Shown: positions 1 through 13,016 of the stretch, in pieces
Layout of the letters: every line of letters starts with the position of its first letter
Position numbering within the stretch: the first letter of the stretch is position 1
Assembly: GCA_026027325.1 (NCBI GenBank)
Contig: JAMSLZ010000003.1
Location: 1,364,001 to 1,428,000 of the forward strand
Source of the DNA: Actinomucor elegans
Lineage: Eukaryota; Mucoromycota; Mucoromycetes; Mucorales; Mucoraceae
Direction: 5' to 3'
DNA: 64,000 nucleotides
Made by a program: the position numbers and the translations under genes
Notes under the pieces: generated by a model
What the model was told of the DNA's origin: nothing
The model's database searches: none
Seen by the model: only the letters and a program-made list of their open reading frames with translations

Positions 1-3000
1 GATATCAATCCTGGGTTTCCTCCTCGTTCGACTTCACTACGTCGAAATATATCCACCTCGTCACAAAGTGGATTAGAAGGGAACAAGCCGCGTAGACAGA
101 AATCGCTGGTTAGACCAGAACGAGAGCGCAATGATCCAAATAATCGACTGTATCACTATCGACAAAGGGCTGTAAATGGCCATAACGAAAGCAATCAACT
201 AGTACCAAGCACAACAGGAAATCAACCTGCGCCTTCAGCATCGCAGTACGCATTCAAACCTCTGGAAAGAAGACAAACAGCACGTGAGCAGCTCTTGAGG
301 CGTGGTAGAAGTATATTAGGAAGAGAAGAAAAACAAGATGAGCTTAGAGGAGCAATCGAATATGAACCTCAGCAAAAAAGAGGCTGTTGTGGTGGATTCA
401 GCCCTTGGATGATTTATTGTCATATACTTACCTGTTGTATACCAAAACCACTTTTACGATGTGCAGGTAAATTGAATAAGCAAAGAGTGTAAAAAAAAAA
501 GATAGGTTAGTTCAATTAATCACTGTTATATAAGGTATTCCTGATGGCCCTGCTCAAATGGCTTGGCGAGAAAAAATTGGGCTCGTCTCATTCATCTTGT
601 TTATCATGGGATGTGTTGGATTTTTGACATTTGGCTTTACTCAAGCCGTTTGCCCAATTCCACCATTGAGTGTACGTGGAGGACAAGTTAGTCCAGGTTA
701 CTTGATCATTGGAGGATGGGCCTATATGCTGGCATCTTGGGACCATCCTGCTGGATCTACCAATGAAATCGGCAATGTCCTTTATTCACCAGTAAATGCA
801 GCTGGCATGGATGCTACGTTCTTATTTCAAACACCTCAGCCCGATTGCGCTTCAGTGTTTATACCAATAAATGGAGATCAGAGCATTTACTTTCCTTGCC
901 AAATGTTTAACCCAAATACTACCACAGCACCTGATCCTTCTCAATTCATGAATAGAACAGCTTGTCATTTGTCTTCAAACGCTCATAATGTATATAATAA
1001 CTTCAAAAATCAAGGTGTACCGAAACCTGAAGGTGGATTTGATAAAGCAGCTCGCGTTTACTATGATTGGCAAGATATTAAACCTGAAAGTTCATTGAGT
1101 GTTTATAATGGGTAAAAAAAAAAAAAGATTTGTTTGATTGGCATCTTGTCATTAACTATGATACATAGAAACGTTCTAAATTTAAAGTTACTATCTGCAC
1201 TGCCGCCAACTTACTTTCGATACCAACCTAATGGATTAATTGCATCAATCATGACTGATCCATCTCAGTTTTCAGGAAAAGATATGACAAGAACGATTAA
1301 TACCAATCGAGAACAATGGGAACAAGAAGCAAAATGTTTATCAGCGACCATCAAAGTCGGATCGGTGGATACGATCAGCATTGGCTGCATGGCTTCTAAT
1401 ATAGTGCTTTACATTTCTCTCGTTGTGATTTTGGGCGTCATTTTTGTCAAGTTTGCTTTGGCTGTCATATTTGGTTGGTTTCTATCTTGGAAACTGGGTA
1501 ATTTCAAGGAGGGTGGTTCCTATGCTGCTCGTATGAAACGTGAAGCTGAAATTGAGAACTGGACAGCCAATATGCAAGCTGCTGCTCCTCTATCAAAACC
1601 TCGTATTCAATCCACTTATTATGGCAATAGCAAACGTAAGAGTCTTTTCCCTCAGACGTCTCGTTTTACTCAACCTATGCATGGTTCAACTCGGTTTGAT
1701 AATGAGAAAGGTGGTCCTACAGGTCCAGTATGGAGGACTCCCTCAAGGTTAGTATGCCCATTTGCTTGATCGACTCCACTTTTTATTAATATGTACAAAC
1801 AAATCAGTGCCTTAGAAGGCCATGTGAGCCGCCAGTCCATGATGTTTGGTTTGGACGGTGCTAGCCGACAATCAACTTACATGTTGGGCTCTCAGGATGG
1901 AAGCCGCGCTTCTGTCTTCACGCCTGTTCCTTCTGGTCGTTTTCTTGGCAGTGAAGGCAGCCCTCGGCGTCCGTCTTTGACGTCCTCTGACCTTGTAAGC
2001 ACTACCGACACAAATTCCTCAGGACCTACTTGCCCCTTGCCTCTTTCACCTCATGTAATAAGACAACCGCCCTCAGATTACATGCCGTTTAATTTTCCTC
2101 TCGCGCATACGATCTGTCTTGTTACCTGTTATTCTGAAGGTGAAGCTGGTATTCGCATCACATTGGATTCTATTGCAACAAGTGACTATCCCAACAGCCA
2201 CAAACTTCTATTGGTTATCTGTGACGGCTTGATCACTGGTTCGGGTGAATCTCAGTCTACGCCAGATATTTGTGTCAATATGATGCGGGACTTGATTATT
2301 CCAGCCGACCAAATACAGCCTTACTCCTACGTAGCATTGGCTGATGGTTCTCGGCAGAACAATATGGCCAAAGTCTATGCAGGCTATTACAAATACGATG
2401 ATAGTACTATCGAGAAAGCACATCAACAACGTGTACCTATGATAACGATTGTTAAATGCGGCACTCCTCAAGAGCAAGCAAAGGCCCAAAAGCCTGGTAA
2501 CCGAGGTAAACGGGATTCTCAGATTATTCTGATGCAGTTTATGCAAAAGGTGATGTTTGATGAACGAATGACAGCAATGGAATATGAGTTCTTTAATAGC
2601 ATTTGGCGTGTAGCAGGTATGCCGCCTGACGTCTATGAAATTGTGTTGATGGTGGATGCTGATACGAAGCTCTTCCCTGATGCGCTTTCAAGAATGATTT
2701 CTTGCGCTGTAAAAGACCCAGAAATTTCCGGCCTTTGTGGTGAAACTAAAATTGCAAACAAGACGGACAGTTGGGTGACCATGATGCAAGTGTTTGAATA
2801 TTATATCTCTCATCATCAATCCAAGGCATTTGAGTCTATCTTTGGTGGTGTTACTTGCTTGCCTGGTTGCTTTTGTATGTATCGTATCAAGGCGCCAAAG
2901 GGTCCTGATGGTTACTGGGTTCCTATTCTTGCCAATCCCGATATTGTCGAGCGTTATTCAGAGAATGTAGTGGATACTCTGCACAAAAAGAACTTGTTAC

Positions 3001-3096
3001 TGTTGGGTGAAGATCGTTATTTATCTACATTAATGCTTCGAACCTTTCCCAATCGAAAGATGATGTTTGTTCCACAAGCAGTGTATGTTGATCATA

Positions 3097-3130
<34 letters not shown>

Positions 3131-4127
3131 GAACAATGACTTACTAATTTATTATTACTATTATTATTATAGTTGCAAGACGGTTGTGCCAGATACTTTT
3201 ATGGTACTTTTGTCTCAGCGTAGAAGATGGATCAACTCTACCATTCATAATCTCATGGAATTGCTGTTTGTGCATGATCTATGTGGTACTTTCTGCTTCT
3301 CTATGCAGTTTGTCATCTTTATGGAGCTTGTAGGCACGCTAGCTCTACCTGCTGCCATTTCATTTACCATTTACTTACTGGTGATGGCATGCTTAGGACA
3401 GCCTGCATTGATTCCTCTTATTCTCTTGGCACTTATACTCGGTTTACCGGCTGTATTGATTGTCATGACTAGCCGAAAAGTCGTTTACGTGGGTTGGATG
3501 TTGGTTTACCTCATCAGTTTGCCTATTTGGAATTTTGTATTACCAACTTATGCTTACTGGCACTTTGACGACTTTTCTTGGGGTGACACTCGAAAGGTGG
3601 AAGGTGCAGAATCGGACAAGAAGGGTGGACATGCAGATAGAGATGGCGAATTTGATAGCAGTGTTATTACGATGAAAAAATGGAGTGAATATGAAAAGGA
3701 AAGAAGGACCAAAGAGGCAATGGAACGTAACATGCCAATCCCACGTTTTATGGACAAGCCCATAGGTATTGATGTGTTCCGTGATTCGGCATTTGTGAAG
3801 CGAAATAGCAAGACTGATTCAGCTGGATCCAATGACAGTGATGCGCCCTTGACTCAAGTTTACAATAGAAACTGCCGTCATAGTAGTGACGCTCATATTG
3901 TAAATAACTCAATTGTACCCATTACCAATATTGAATCGGTGGGACCCGACATACCGCTAGCTACGATACATTCACAAGAGACCGTTAGACCTCGTGTCTA
4001 TGCGGGATTAGACATTGATAATGAACAAGAGCATACGTGGTCTGATCCTGCTCCTCACCATTCCGAAAACTCGTATCAAAAGAAATCTACTAATATACCC
4101 ATGCCACCACCTCATGATAATAAATGA
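1..4127 (+). CDS. Class IV (Chs3-type) chitin synthase, 5' truncated
   Basis: Membrane glycosyltransferase that polymerises UDP-GlcNAc into chitin at the plasma membrane. The start lies outside the window. Exons: 1-466, 535-1111, 1169-1747, 1808-3082, 3173-4127, giving about 1283 residues here. Seen: a basic, serine-rich cytosolic N-part; a membrane segment after the AWREKIGL motif in exon 2; an exoplasmic loop rich in Cys and N-glycosylation sites; a second membrane segment in exon 3; then the catalytic domain with [16 protein letters not shown], the acceptor-site motif EDRYL and the QRRRW signature. A block of C-terminal membrane helices follows, then [16 protein letters not shown] and a polar tail. 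The order and motifs fit fungal division 2, class IV enzymes. The 90-bp fourth intron holds a 30-A run and has no in-frame stop. Family call is secure; the exact paralogue is not determined. Confidence 0.93.
3083..3172 (+). other. Stop-free 90-bp intron with A30 tract in the chitin synthase gene
   Basis: Donor GTATGTTGATC, branch-like TACTAAT at about 3143-3149 and acceptor TTATAG bound this intron; removal joins ...PQAV to CKTVVPDTF, restoring the conserved Chs3 sequence. Its length is a multiple of three and it has no in-frame stop, so retention would insert 30 residues including a lysine run between EDRYL and QRRRW. Confidence 0.85.
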
Positions 4128-4644
4128 ATCTGTATATAGATTCATTATTGAATAAAGCGGTAAAATACACTAAAAAGAGAAAAAAAAAACTGAGCGGGCA
4201 AAGTGCTTTATAACCAAGCAACCCCTGCCTTTTGTTTGAGTAACTTATTGAAACATTCTTACATGTAGATGCATTTTGTTACAAGTGACAGTATATAATA
4301 TAACTGCATTTACTATAATACAGGATGCATACAATCTAATCATCTATATCTCTATAATACACAAAATTGATTCTGGAATATCCTCTAGTGAAACCTATAC
4401 ACAAGAATACAGTACATTATAATAAGTTGTATTAAATAAGACCTTTGCACAATAAAGTGCGACGTTATACCAAATATCTCGTGATACTTGGATCCGTTTA
4501 CTCTTTTTTTTTATTTTTTATTTTCTGTACCAACACGTTTCATTTGCAGTATTTGTAAATCCATGTAGAAAGAGTCATGTAAAATCAAAGCCCATGTGGC
4601 ATAATAATAATAATAAAATAAAAACATGTATGGTTATCGATTAG

Positions 4645-4663
4645 CCTATCATGGGATGATAGG
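4645..4663. repeat. Perfect 8-bp hairpin (3-nt loop)
   Basis: CCTATCAT-GGG-ATGATAGG, about 520 bp past the chitin synthase stop. Confidence 0.8.
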
Positions 4664-5413
4664 AATTGAATTGCTAAGCTTTGTATCATACGGAATATTC
4701 TCACCTCTTTTTTATTCTGATTTCGTGCTACGTCGGTCCTGAACTTTTCGCTTGAAACGAATAGGTTTAGGGTATTTTTATGCCCTGTCGGTTATTAGAA
4801 TTATCGTAATGCAGATCAGAAAATTACGCGTTCTACAGACAATTAAAAAAAAAAGACTCAAAGACCCAACAAGGGCCCTCATTTCATTTTTTTTTTTTTT
4901 TACTTTAGTTTTATCGTAACTTAAAAGAGAATCAAAGGTCATGCTTTTGAGTGTTAAAAGGAAATCGTCTTTTACAGATTAAGTTACTTTCTCACACAAC
5001 ATTACATAGAGTGAGAAGCGAATTGATATAATGTAGTGTAGTAGTGAAACCAATTTGAATAGGGCATTACACATGTGACATACTGTCTCGTCGGTTGTTT
5101 GCGGGGAAATGGATCAACCAGAACGAAAGAAAAAAAGAACCTCTAGAATCGATTATGTGATGAGATCTAAGCTGCCATCTATCACTGTAAAAGATTTGAA
5201 TTGTTTCGCCCCTGCAAGAAAAACTAGTTTCTCTTTTTGTTTGTTTTCCCATGTAGTAACTCATAGAGGATCCATAAGAAAACCCTGCAGACCGCTTTTA
5301 TTTTTCCACTTGATGAGAGGTCCTTTTTGATCATCCGGCTGCAAAACCAAGTCAATACTAATCAGACGATGTTGTGCAATGATTAAATCTACGCCTTTTT
5401 TGAACTACCAAGA

Positions 5414-5478
5414 TATAAAGAGGGAATTTTTGTCCATCATTCATCTTTTTTCTCTCCATCTCTTTCTTTCTTTCTTTT
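5414..5478 (+). promoter_or_regulatory. Core promoter of the H+-ATPase gene (TATA plus CT-rich tract)
   Basis: TATAAAG at 5414-5420 lies about 140 bp upstream of the ATG and is followed by a pyrimidine-rich tract at about 5444-5478. TATA plus CT block is typical of strongly expressed fungal genes. Role is inferred from position. Confidence 0.5.
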
Positions 5479-5560
5479 ACCATTTTCTATTCAGCTGAGG
5501 GCCTCAAAAAAAAGTTGATTTGATTTCTCATATAGAAGGGCACTTTATAGAAAAAGCAAC

Positions 5561-8470
5561 ATGTCACTTGAAGAGGAAAAGATAGAGGTTCGATCTGATC
5601 TGAAGCCTGGGGATGAGAAGAAGGCCGATGCTCAATTCGAAGATCATGAACATATTGAACATGAAGATGAAATTTCACCAGAGTTGGAGTTGCTCTTGCA
5701 CACTGATCCTGCTGCTGGTTTATCATCTGCAGAAGTAGCTGAACGTACGGAAAAGTTTGGTTTAAATGAATTGCCCGAAAAAAGGCAAAACCCCATCATC
5801 AAGTTCTTGTTGTACTTTACTGGTCCAATTGCTTACTTGATTGAAATTGCTTGTATTATTGCTGCTGTCGTGGGTGATTGGCTTGATTTTGGTATCATCT
5901 TGGCTTTGCTTTTCATCAACGCCTTGATTGGTTTCATTGAAGAAGCTAAGGCTGAATCTGCTCTGGATGCTCTTCGTCAAACTTTGGCTTTAAAGACTCG
6001 TACCTGGCGTAATGGCGAACTGATTGAAATCAATGTCAAGGAACTAGTTCCCGGTGATATTATTGTCCTTCGTATTGGTGATATCGTGCCTGCTGATGCT
6101 AAGCTTCTTGGTCTTGGTGTAAATGGTGAAATCAATGAAACTGAACTTCAAATTGATCAAAGTGCTCTTACTGGTGAATCTCTTCCAGTCGCCAAAAAGA
6201 AGGGCTCAACCGTCTACTCTTCTAGTATTGTTAAGCAAGGTCAAAATTTGGCTATAGTTACAAAGACCGGTATTAACACTTTTATTGGTCGTGCTGCCAA
6301 TTTGATCTCTATTACCAATGAACAAGGCCACTTCCAAAAGGTTATTGGCAAGATTGGTAATGTCTTGATTTGGTCCACTGTCGTGCTCGTCCTTATCATC
6401 CTGGTCTATCAATTGGTCAAGTTCAGAGGTACTCCCGAAGGAGACTGGAAGAAAGTCCTTGAGCACTGTCTTGTGTTGACTGTTGCTGCTATTCCTGTTG
6501 GTCTTCCCACTGTCATGTCTGTTACTATGGCACTTGGTGCTAAACAACTTGCCGCCAAGCAGGTCATTGTCAAGCGTTTGACTGCTGTAGAAGAGTTGGC
6601 CTCTGTATCTGTCCTTTGTTCTGACAAGACCGGTACTCTTACTCTGAATGAATTGACTTTTGATGAGCCTTGGTTATCTGGTGACTATACTGCTGATGAT
6701 ATCCTTCTTTACTCTTACCTTGCCGCTGAACCTGGAGCCAATGATCCTATTGAATTTGCTGTTCGCCGCGCTGCTGAAGGTTCCCTCGAAGTCTTGAAGA
6801 ACCGCCCTGCCAAGTCTTTGGATGTTCCTGGCTACAAGGTCACTGCTTTCCAACCTTTCAACCCTACTACCAAGATGACTGAAGCTACTATTCTTGATTT
6901 GGCTACCAACCAATCTTTCCGTGTCGCTAAAGGTGCTCCTCAAGTTATCACTAAGCTCGCTGGTGGTAGCAATGATGCTGTAAACGCTGTGAATAGTTTG
7001 GCTCGTCGTGGTCTTCGCGCTCTTGGTGTTGCAAAGACTGTTCCTGGTGATCTCAACAAGTTTGAACTTGTGGGTATGATTTCTTTATTGGATCCCCCTC
7101 GTCCTGATTCTGCTGCTACTATCCGTGACTGTAACTTGCTTGGTGTTGATGTGAAGATGATCACTGGTGATCAGCTCATTATTGCAAAGGAAGTTGGCGC
7201 ACGTCTTGGTATGGGTCGTGTTATTCTCGATGCTAACCACTTGGTTGATCCTACAAAAACTGAAGATGAGATTACTGAACATTGTCGCCGTGCTGATGGT
7301 TTTGCTCATGTTATTCCAGAACACAAGTATCGTGTAGTTGAATTGCTCCAAAATAAGGGTTACTTGGTTGGTATGACTGGTGATGGTGTGAATGATGCTC
7401 CTGCTTTGAAAAAGGCTAATGTTGGTATTGCTGTTGAGGGTTGTACTGATGCTGCTCGTTCTGCTGCTGATATTGTCTTGCTTGCTCCTGGTTTGTCTAC
7501 TATTATTGATGGTGTCAAGACTTCTCGTGCTATTTTCCAACGTCTTCGTTCTTATGCTCTTTACCGTATCACCTCTACTATCCATTTCTTGCTCTTCATG
7601 TTTATTATCATTATGAAGGAGAACTGGAACATGCCTGCTATTCTGTTGATTATGATTTGTGTCTTGGTAAGTCTACTAGTAAATACTAAAGATTCTAAAT
7701 AACTAATTACGATTTTGTACACTATAGAATGATGCCGCTACTTTGGTTATTTCTGTAGATAATACTGAAATTTCTGAACGTCCCGATAAATGGAGAATTG
7801 GACAATTGCTTACTATGTCTGCTGTATTAGCTATCATGCTCACTGTCCTTTCATTTGCTCATTTCTACATTGCTCGTGATTACTTTGAAGTTGGGGACAA
7901 TGAATTGCATTCCATCATGTACTTGCATATCTCTTCCGGTAAGGCAGTTCTTTCATTTAATACATACAGCGTTACTAATTAACTCTACACGCAGCTCCTC
8001 ATTTTGTTATTTTCTCCACTCGTGTTCCTGGTTATTGGTACAAGAACATTCCTCACTGGATTTTCACTGTCTGTATCCTTGCTACTCAAGTCCTTGCCTT
8101 GTTCTTCTCCGTCTATGGTGTATTTGGTGAGGATGAAGGTGTTGCTCCTTGTGGATGGCCTTGGGGCATAGCTGTTCTTGCTATCTCTCTTGTCTATTTT
8201 ATGATTATGGATGTCGTAAAGGTCTGGATGTTTAGAAGATGGAACTTTGCTCTTACAGCCAAACTCGCACCTACACCTAAGCGTAAAGCAAAGTTGGCCC
8301 TCCGTGGTAAGGAAGCTCTCCAAAGAGACCGCTTAGAAGTTGCTTGGCAGAAGATCATGGAGTAAGTATTACACAGTTTAGAAAATCATATAACAATTGT
8401 ACTAATTTTTTTTTCTAGTCCTGTTGAAGCTCATCAAATCATTGCCGCTTTCAAGAATGCATCAAAGTAA
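5561..8470 (+). CDS. PMA1: Plasma-membrane P-type H+-ATPase (P3A)
   Basis: Proton pump that builds the membrane potential driving nutrient uptake. Exons: 5561-7666, 7728-7938, 7995-8361, 8419-8470; 911 residues, close to the ~920 usual for fungal Pma1. Seen in order: acidic N-terminus; helices 1-2; actuator loop with LTGES; phosphorylation motif SDKTGTLT with Asp355; MITGDQ; hinge motif GMTGDGVNDAPALKKA; C-terminal helices containing LNDAATLVISVD; and a basic cytosolic tail ending DPVEAHQIIAAFKNASK. In yeast Pma1 the tail is a regulatory, phosphorylated segment; that function is carried over by family. All three introns are 56-61 bp with clean GT-AG borders. The long first exon is T-ending-codon rich, as expected of a highly expressed gene. 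Identity is secure. Confidence 0.97.
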
Positions 8471-9377
8471 AATTAAAGTGTTTGTATTTTTCTCTCTTTT
8501 TTTCAGAACTATACAGTAATGATCTCTTTTTATCCTTATTATCTAATATTTACTCATTTTACACTTTACTACTACTATTTGCACATACTTCTTTACTGTA
8601 AACAATATTTATAAAAAAATATAGTCTTTTGTCACTACTATACAACTTTGATTTGTTTGTAATATCATTATGGGATTGGTAATTCAATAGCAGTGTGAGA
8701 AACAGTACTACCACACGTGTTTCCATAGTGTCACGTTACATTTACGCCTACAGAAGATCACAAAGTCGTGTCCGCACTCTTTTGATTTTGCATGCACTTG
8801 ATGTCTTTTTAAAAGACAAGCTTCATGTTCAGTGGCACGTTAGGCTCTAAAACTATCATCAATCAAAACGTGATTTACTAAACAAAATAAAAATGAAAGC
8901 TCGTCTACTGAACGCTCTTCATTCGTTCAAGTTACAGAGTCCTTGCCACATCGTCAGGCGGAATAAACAAGTTCGATTTTTGCGGCGAATAGATTTGGTT
9001 CCGTATTATGTTACTCAATGCTTATTACTACAAGGTCAATAATCTGATTAACCTAGACTCAAAACATCTATAGGTGTTTTACTATGCGGATCGAGCTTTT
9101 TATATTGTGCTCAAAACAAGGGTAAAAGGAACCTTTCTCAAAAAAGGAGTAGTGATGAGTGGCTTGTATAACTTATAAATTCAGGATTTTTTTTCTTTTC
9201 TTTTCCTTTTTTTTTTTTCACCTACAAGTTTTTGGATGATTAAAAATAAAGGTAGGTTGTTTTATGATCTACTCAGTAAAACGGTCAATAGAAAGATATG
9301 CCAGCGTCTAGTAGGCGAAGGAACCCGCTGGCCTTTGTGTCAGTCTAAGTCTGGTAGCTGAATGTCCACCATATTTT

Positions 9378-9625
9378 CGTTGGGTTTCGAAAGGACGCGC
9401 AAGAGTCATTTGTGCTTTTGCCTAACTCTTTGTAGAACTCGTAGGGTTTCTGAAGGACACGCAGGAGTCATTTGTGCTTTTATCTATCTCTTAGTAGAAC
9501 CCGTAGGGTTTCTAAAGGATGCGCAGGAGTCATTTGTGCTTTTATCTATCTCTTAGTAGAACCCGTAGGGTTTCTAAAGGATGCGCAGGAGTCATTTGTG
9601 CTTTTGTCTAACTCTTAGTAGAAGC
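9378..9625. repeat. 62-bp tandem repeat, four copies
   Basis: Four head-to-tail units with a 62-bp period: the motif AGTCATTTGTGCTTTT starts at 9404, 9466, 9528 and 9590. Units 2-4 are nearly identical and unit 1 is the most diverged. A small open frame across it exists only because each unit lacks stops in some frames; 62 is not a multiple of three, so it is not a protein repeat. There are no spacers, so it is not a CRISPR array. Confidence 0.95.
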
Positions 9626-11560
9626 TCGACACTATTGACACTAGAAATAGACGGTTTACTGATCTTTTTTAAATTTTATTTTAAAGATACATAAAGCCCA
9701 AATAGTATTTAAAGTCTTTATTATTGCGAGATTAAAAAATAAAGAACATCATTCACATCTGTCTGTCCTTCTGATATGTTTTAGGATCATGTCCTTTGTG
9801 TATCTCATGTTCTACTTTCGATACTGTGTTTTTCAGTTATATAAAGGCCTTTCCTAATGAAAATAGATTACATGAATAATACGTAATTTACAATCCATGC
9901 ATAGTCGTATGCACTTGTTGAAATAAGGTCAAATAATGATTTCGTAATAGTAACACTTTAATCTGGCGCTTACTAGTCAATAGATGCGAATTTTAAATTG
10001 GGATCAATGGAGAGATCTGCCAGAAATGTTCGAAATAGAATACATTTGGGAATGGCGAAGAAAATGCACTCTCTATCCTCTGTTGTTTTACATTTTGGTT
10101 AACCTTTTAAATTTTTCTCTGTGGCTATCAACTTCGATTATGAAGCATACTTATGCATAAATAGGTAGCTCTATTATATTTGGAAATACGCGGTAATATT
10201 AAAAACGTTAGTTATATGTAATTGCATTTTTAGAAAATATCGTTCCTATGCGATCTTGCTTCTTACCGTACAAGTAATTTAGTCTTTTTGTATAGAAACC
10301 ATTGTTGAAAAATGGACACATAGTTCTTTAACCTAAAAGTACTTCCAATTCTGCAGTCAAGATTTACATGCGCTTTTGTCTTGAAGTGAAGAGAAGAAAA
10401 AAAGTCGTTAGCGTTGTAAAGATTATACAATAACGATTCAGAACAAGACTATGACTGCACTGGAACTATTTTGAGAATTCCTCCTACAACTGCAACGGCT
10501 CATTCTGAGTATAGGACATTAATTAACCAGATGCATAGGTGGTTCTAAGGTTCAAAGTTGAGATAGTCGATATGCTATGCATTGCATGTAATCTACGATT
10601 AATTACTCTCAAATATAGTATGCTGATTTTACTACAGCGAAACAATTATCATATTTAGAAACTACAAAGACATGGACAATAACTTAAGCGCAACATTTGA
10701 TCTGCATCTTCTCTCGATATTGATACATCAGTTTATGCTGATGAATACTATTTTTATCTATAAAGCGCCGATAAATTTCTTAAGAATCATGATAACCACA
10801 AGGAGCAGCAGGTTTCCCAGTCATCAGTAACAAGAACCTGCATAGAGTAACAATAATGCACAAGAGTTTCAATGGTTTCACTTAGCTTCTGGAACTCATT
10901 TAACCCAATGATCGGGGATGCGCAGAAACCTGACAATGCGTACTACATTAGGCTTTGATGTGACAAAAACGAAAGCTTCAATACAAGATGCATTGAAATA
11001 GCACAAATAAATTTGAATTATGAATAATAACACTAAAATGCTTTTACTACCTATATTTAAAAAAGTAAGCATAAAATTATGACATTACTACTAGACGAAC
11101 TTATCGATCTTTATTGGACATGGGAGATGTAGCTGATCCGAATAACAAAAGTTTGGTATGAACTTGTTCCATGTTCAATAGCATATAGCTACTGATAAAA
11201 GTGGCTTGTATTTAACAAATTTTGCATAGGATGATACATTTTCTGATGTAACAGCAGTAGGATATGTTGCTTAATCGATAAAATAACCATGGATAAAATT
11301 CAATTTGGCACTCTTAGGAATTCGCTCATAATTCGCGTATTTTATCATTTAAAGATATGAAACATTTATAAAAACATACTCGTCAATGCGATGTACTAGC
11401 GATAATTTAACTCCTTACCATACTTCTGATATGTTTTATTAGCGTCTTACAAAAAAAAACAAAAAACAAAAAAAAAAGGTTCATTTCTGAAATTTTGGAC
11501 TTGGGGTGTTCTTTACTGTGGATTTGGACCTTTTTAGTCTCATTTTGACATTAGTCCATT

Positions 11561-11633
11561 TCTTGACCAATTTCAGTTTAATGTTCGATCTGATTACTAG
11601 CTCATGTTCAGATGAATCCTTACATCCATTAAA
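11561..11633 (+). repeat. Dispersed repeat family, copy A
   Basis: Diverged copy of a ~75-bp repeat: CAGTTTAATGTTCGATCTGA followed by TCATGTTCAGATGAAT and TACATCCATTAAA. Boundaries approximate. Confidence 0.6.
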
Positions 11634-11725
11634 ATACTTTTATAACCAAATTACAACGAGTAAGCTATGCATCGATGCCTGGCCGTAAAATACACATTTC
11701 TTCAAATTTTAATTTAATAATCTAT

Positions 11726-11800
11726 AGATCTCATAACAGATCTAGTCACATGTCGCATTGAATTTAACTCACTCAGAATACACTGCTGCATCTACTAGAA
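11726..11800 (+). repeat. Dispersed repeat family, copy B (degenerate)
   Basis: AGATCT start, CATGTCGCATTGAATTTAAC core, CTCAGAATACACTG and GCATCTACT end. Weaker match than copies A and C. Confidence 0.45.
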
Positions 11801-11898
11801 CCTTTGTTTAACTACAATGCACTTACATTATTCTGGTCCTAATTCATTAATAATAAAGCACAATTTATCTCATATCGCAATAATACTGGCTCAACTCT

Positions 11899-11978
11899 AG
11901 ATCTCCCGACTGATCCCAGTTTAATGTCACATCTGATTAGCATTCCATGCTCAGAATGATGAGCCGCTATTGCATTTG
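11899..11978 (+). repeat. Dispersed repeat family, copy C (well preserved)
   Basis: AGATCTCCCGACTGATCCCA, then TTTAATGTCACATCTGATTA, then CCATGCTCAGAATGATGAG. This is the clearest reference copy in the window. Confidence 0.7.
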
Positions 11979-12187
11979 GTAAGACTTGGGGATCTGCCAC
12001 AGTAATCTTTTTTTTTTTTTTTTTTAAAAAAAAAAACTACTATTATATATTGCTGAAGTCAATTTATAGCCATTTTTAACCAAATGATCAACTTTTTTTT
12101 TTTCTTTTTGATTGCTACTTCAAGTCTTCAAATTTTCTTGACTTCGAGTCATTAATAATCAGTTTATGATATTGGTTGAGCAGTGAT

Positions 12188-12457
12188 ATGTTCATGAAAA
12201 ACAAGGTCACTCGGTTAAAAGTAAAGTGTATACAGATAATCACGCTAACAGGAGATGATGGGTCCCCCGTCTATCATTGTTGGGACTTCCTCACGACAGT
12301 ATCCATAGTCTGGAATCCAACAATTCTCTGTATTTGTCAAGGATCACAGGAACCTGGCTTAAATGGAAATTATCACAAACGCGATCCAGCATTACAAAGT
12401 GAACTTGCTGACCTGTCGCACTTATTTGCCGCTTTTTTTTTATATTCAAGCGAATGA
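12188..12457 (+). other. Unassigned open frame of about 90 codons
   Basis: ATG-initiated frame with fairly protein-like composition (contains TLTGDDGSPVYHCWDF and GSQEPGLNGNYHKRDP). No domain recognised, no splice partners seen and no promoter signal, and it sits in repeat-bearing DNA. It may be chance, or a scrap of a decayed element. Confidence 0.15.
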
Positions 12458-13016
12458 CAAAGATATATTATATATACAGTACTCGCTAGTCTTGACCTTA
12501 TAGAGCCACGACAGACATTTGTGCAACTTGTTATTATATATACGGTATTCTTTATTGTAGGTTTTTGAGCTCCAATTGGTAATATAAAACGTACATACCT
12601 AGAACTTTGATTATCCGTTGTCTAGGCTTCTTATTATAAATTTCTATATATATTATCCATCTACTTCAAATGATGAGGCTATCATTTGTTTATCACTAAC
12701 CGAATAGCCCATTCGACCCATATATAAGCCAAATGGTAGGCTGTAGAGTATACCACCTGTTCGTGAAAAAATATCAGCAGAGGGCCAGCCGAGGGGGGCA
12801 TAGAGATGAGATCAGCATGCTATCACGTATTCAGCGCCTAATAAAAACCCTTATAGGAATAAAGCTGACTTCGTGAGAGGGAGGTAAACGGATGGAACCA
12901 ATCAAGATGCTAAAAGTTCAAACAGCGGCTGGCTCGATCTTTAGTTGATAAGAAGCCCAAACTGAACTAGCCAACTACAATTCACTTTCTTTATCTTTCC
13001 CTTCACTTTCTCAAAC

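Larger units (their letters stand above)
4128..5560. other. Intergenic region between chitin synthase and H+-ATPase
   Basis: No gene is supported. It holds the chitin synthase 3' end, a short perfect hairpin at 4645-4663 and several poly(A)/(T) runs. The right end carries the H+-ATPase promoter. Small open frames at 5067-5330 overlap each other on both strands and have no recognisable motif. Confidence 0.6.
8471..13016. other. 4.5-kb gene-poor interval
   Basis: No confident gene. It contains a 62-bp tandem repeat (9378-9625), three copies of a dispersed repeat family (11561-11978), a T18A11 tract at 12008-12036 and one unassigned open frame (12188-12457). Elsewhere both strands are dense in stops. 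The last ~150 bp, with a CT-rich stretch just before 13017, is the likely MFS promoter. Confidence 0.6.

Noticed and set aside
5109..5330. 73-codon frame upstream of PMA1
   Set aside because: Overlaps another frame on the opposite strand, has low-complexity composition and lies in the probable promoter.
7085..7585. 166-codon minus-strand frame
   Set aside because: Antisense shadow of the H+-ATPase exon 1, with Ser/Thr/Asn-rich composition caused by reverse-complemented GCT/GGT codons.
9362..9556. Repeat-bearing 64-codon frame
   Set aside because: Lies over the 62-bp tandem repeat, whose period is not a multiple of three; the peptide changes frame relative to the repeat.
9378..9625. CRISPR array
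   Set aside because: Units are contiguous 62-bp repeats with no variable spacers, and the host is a eukaryote.
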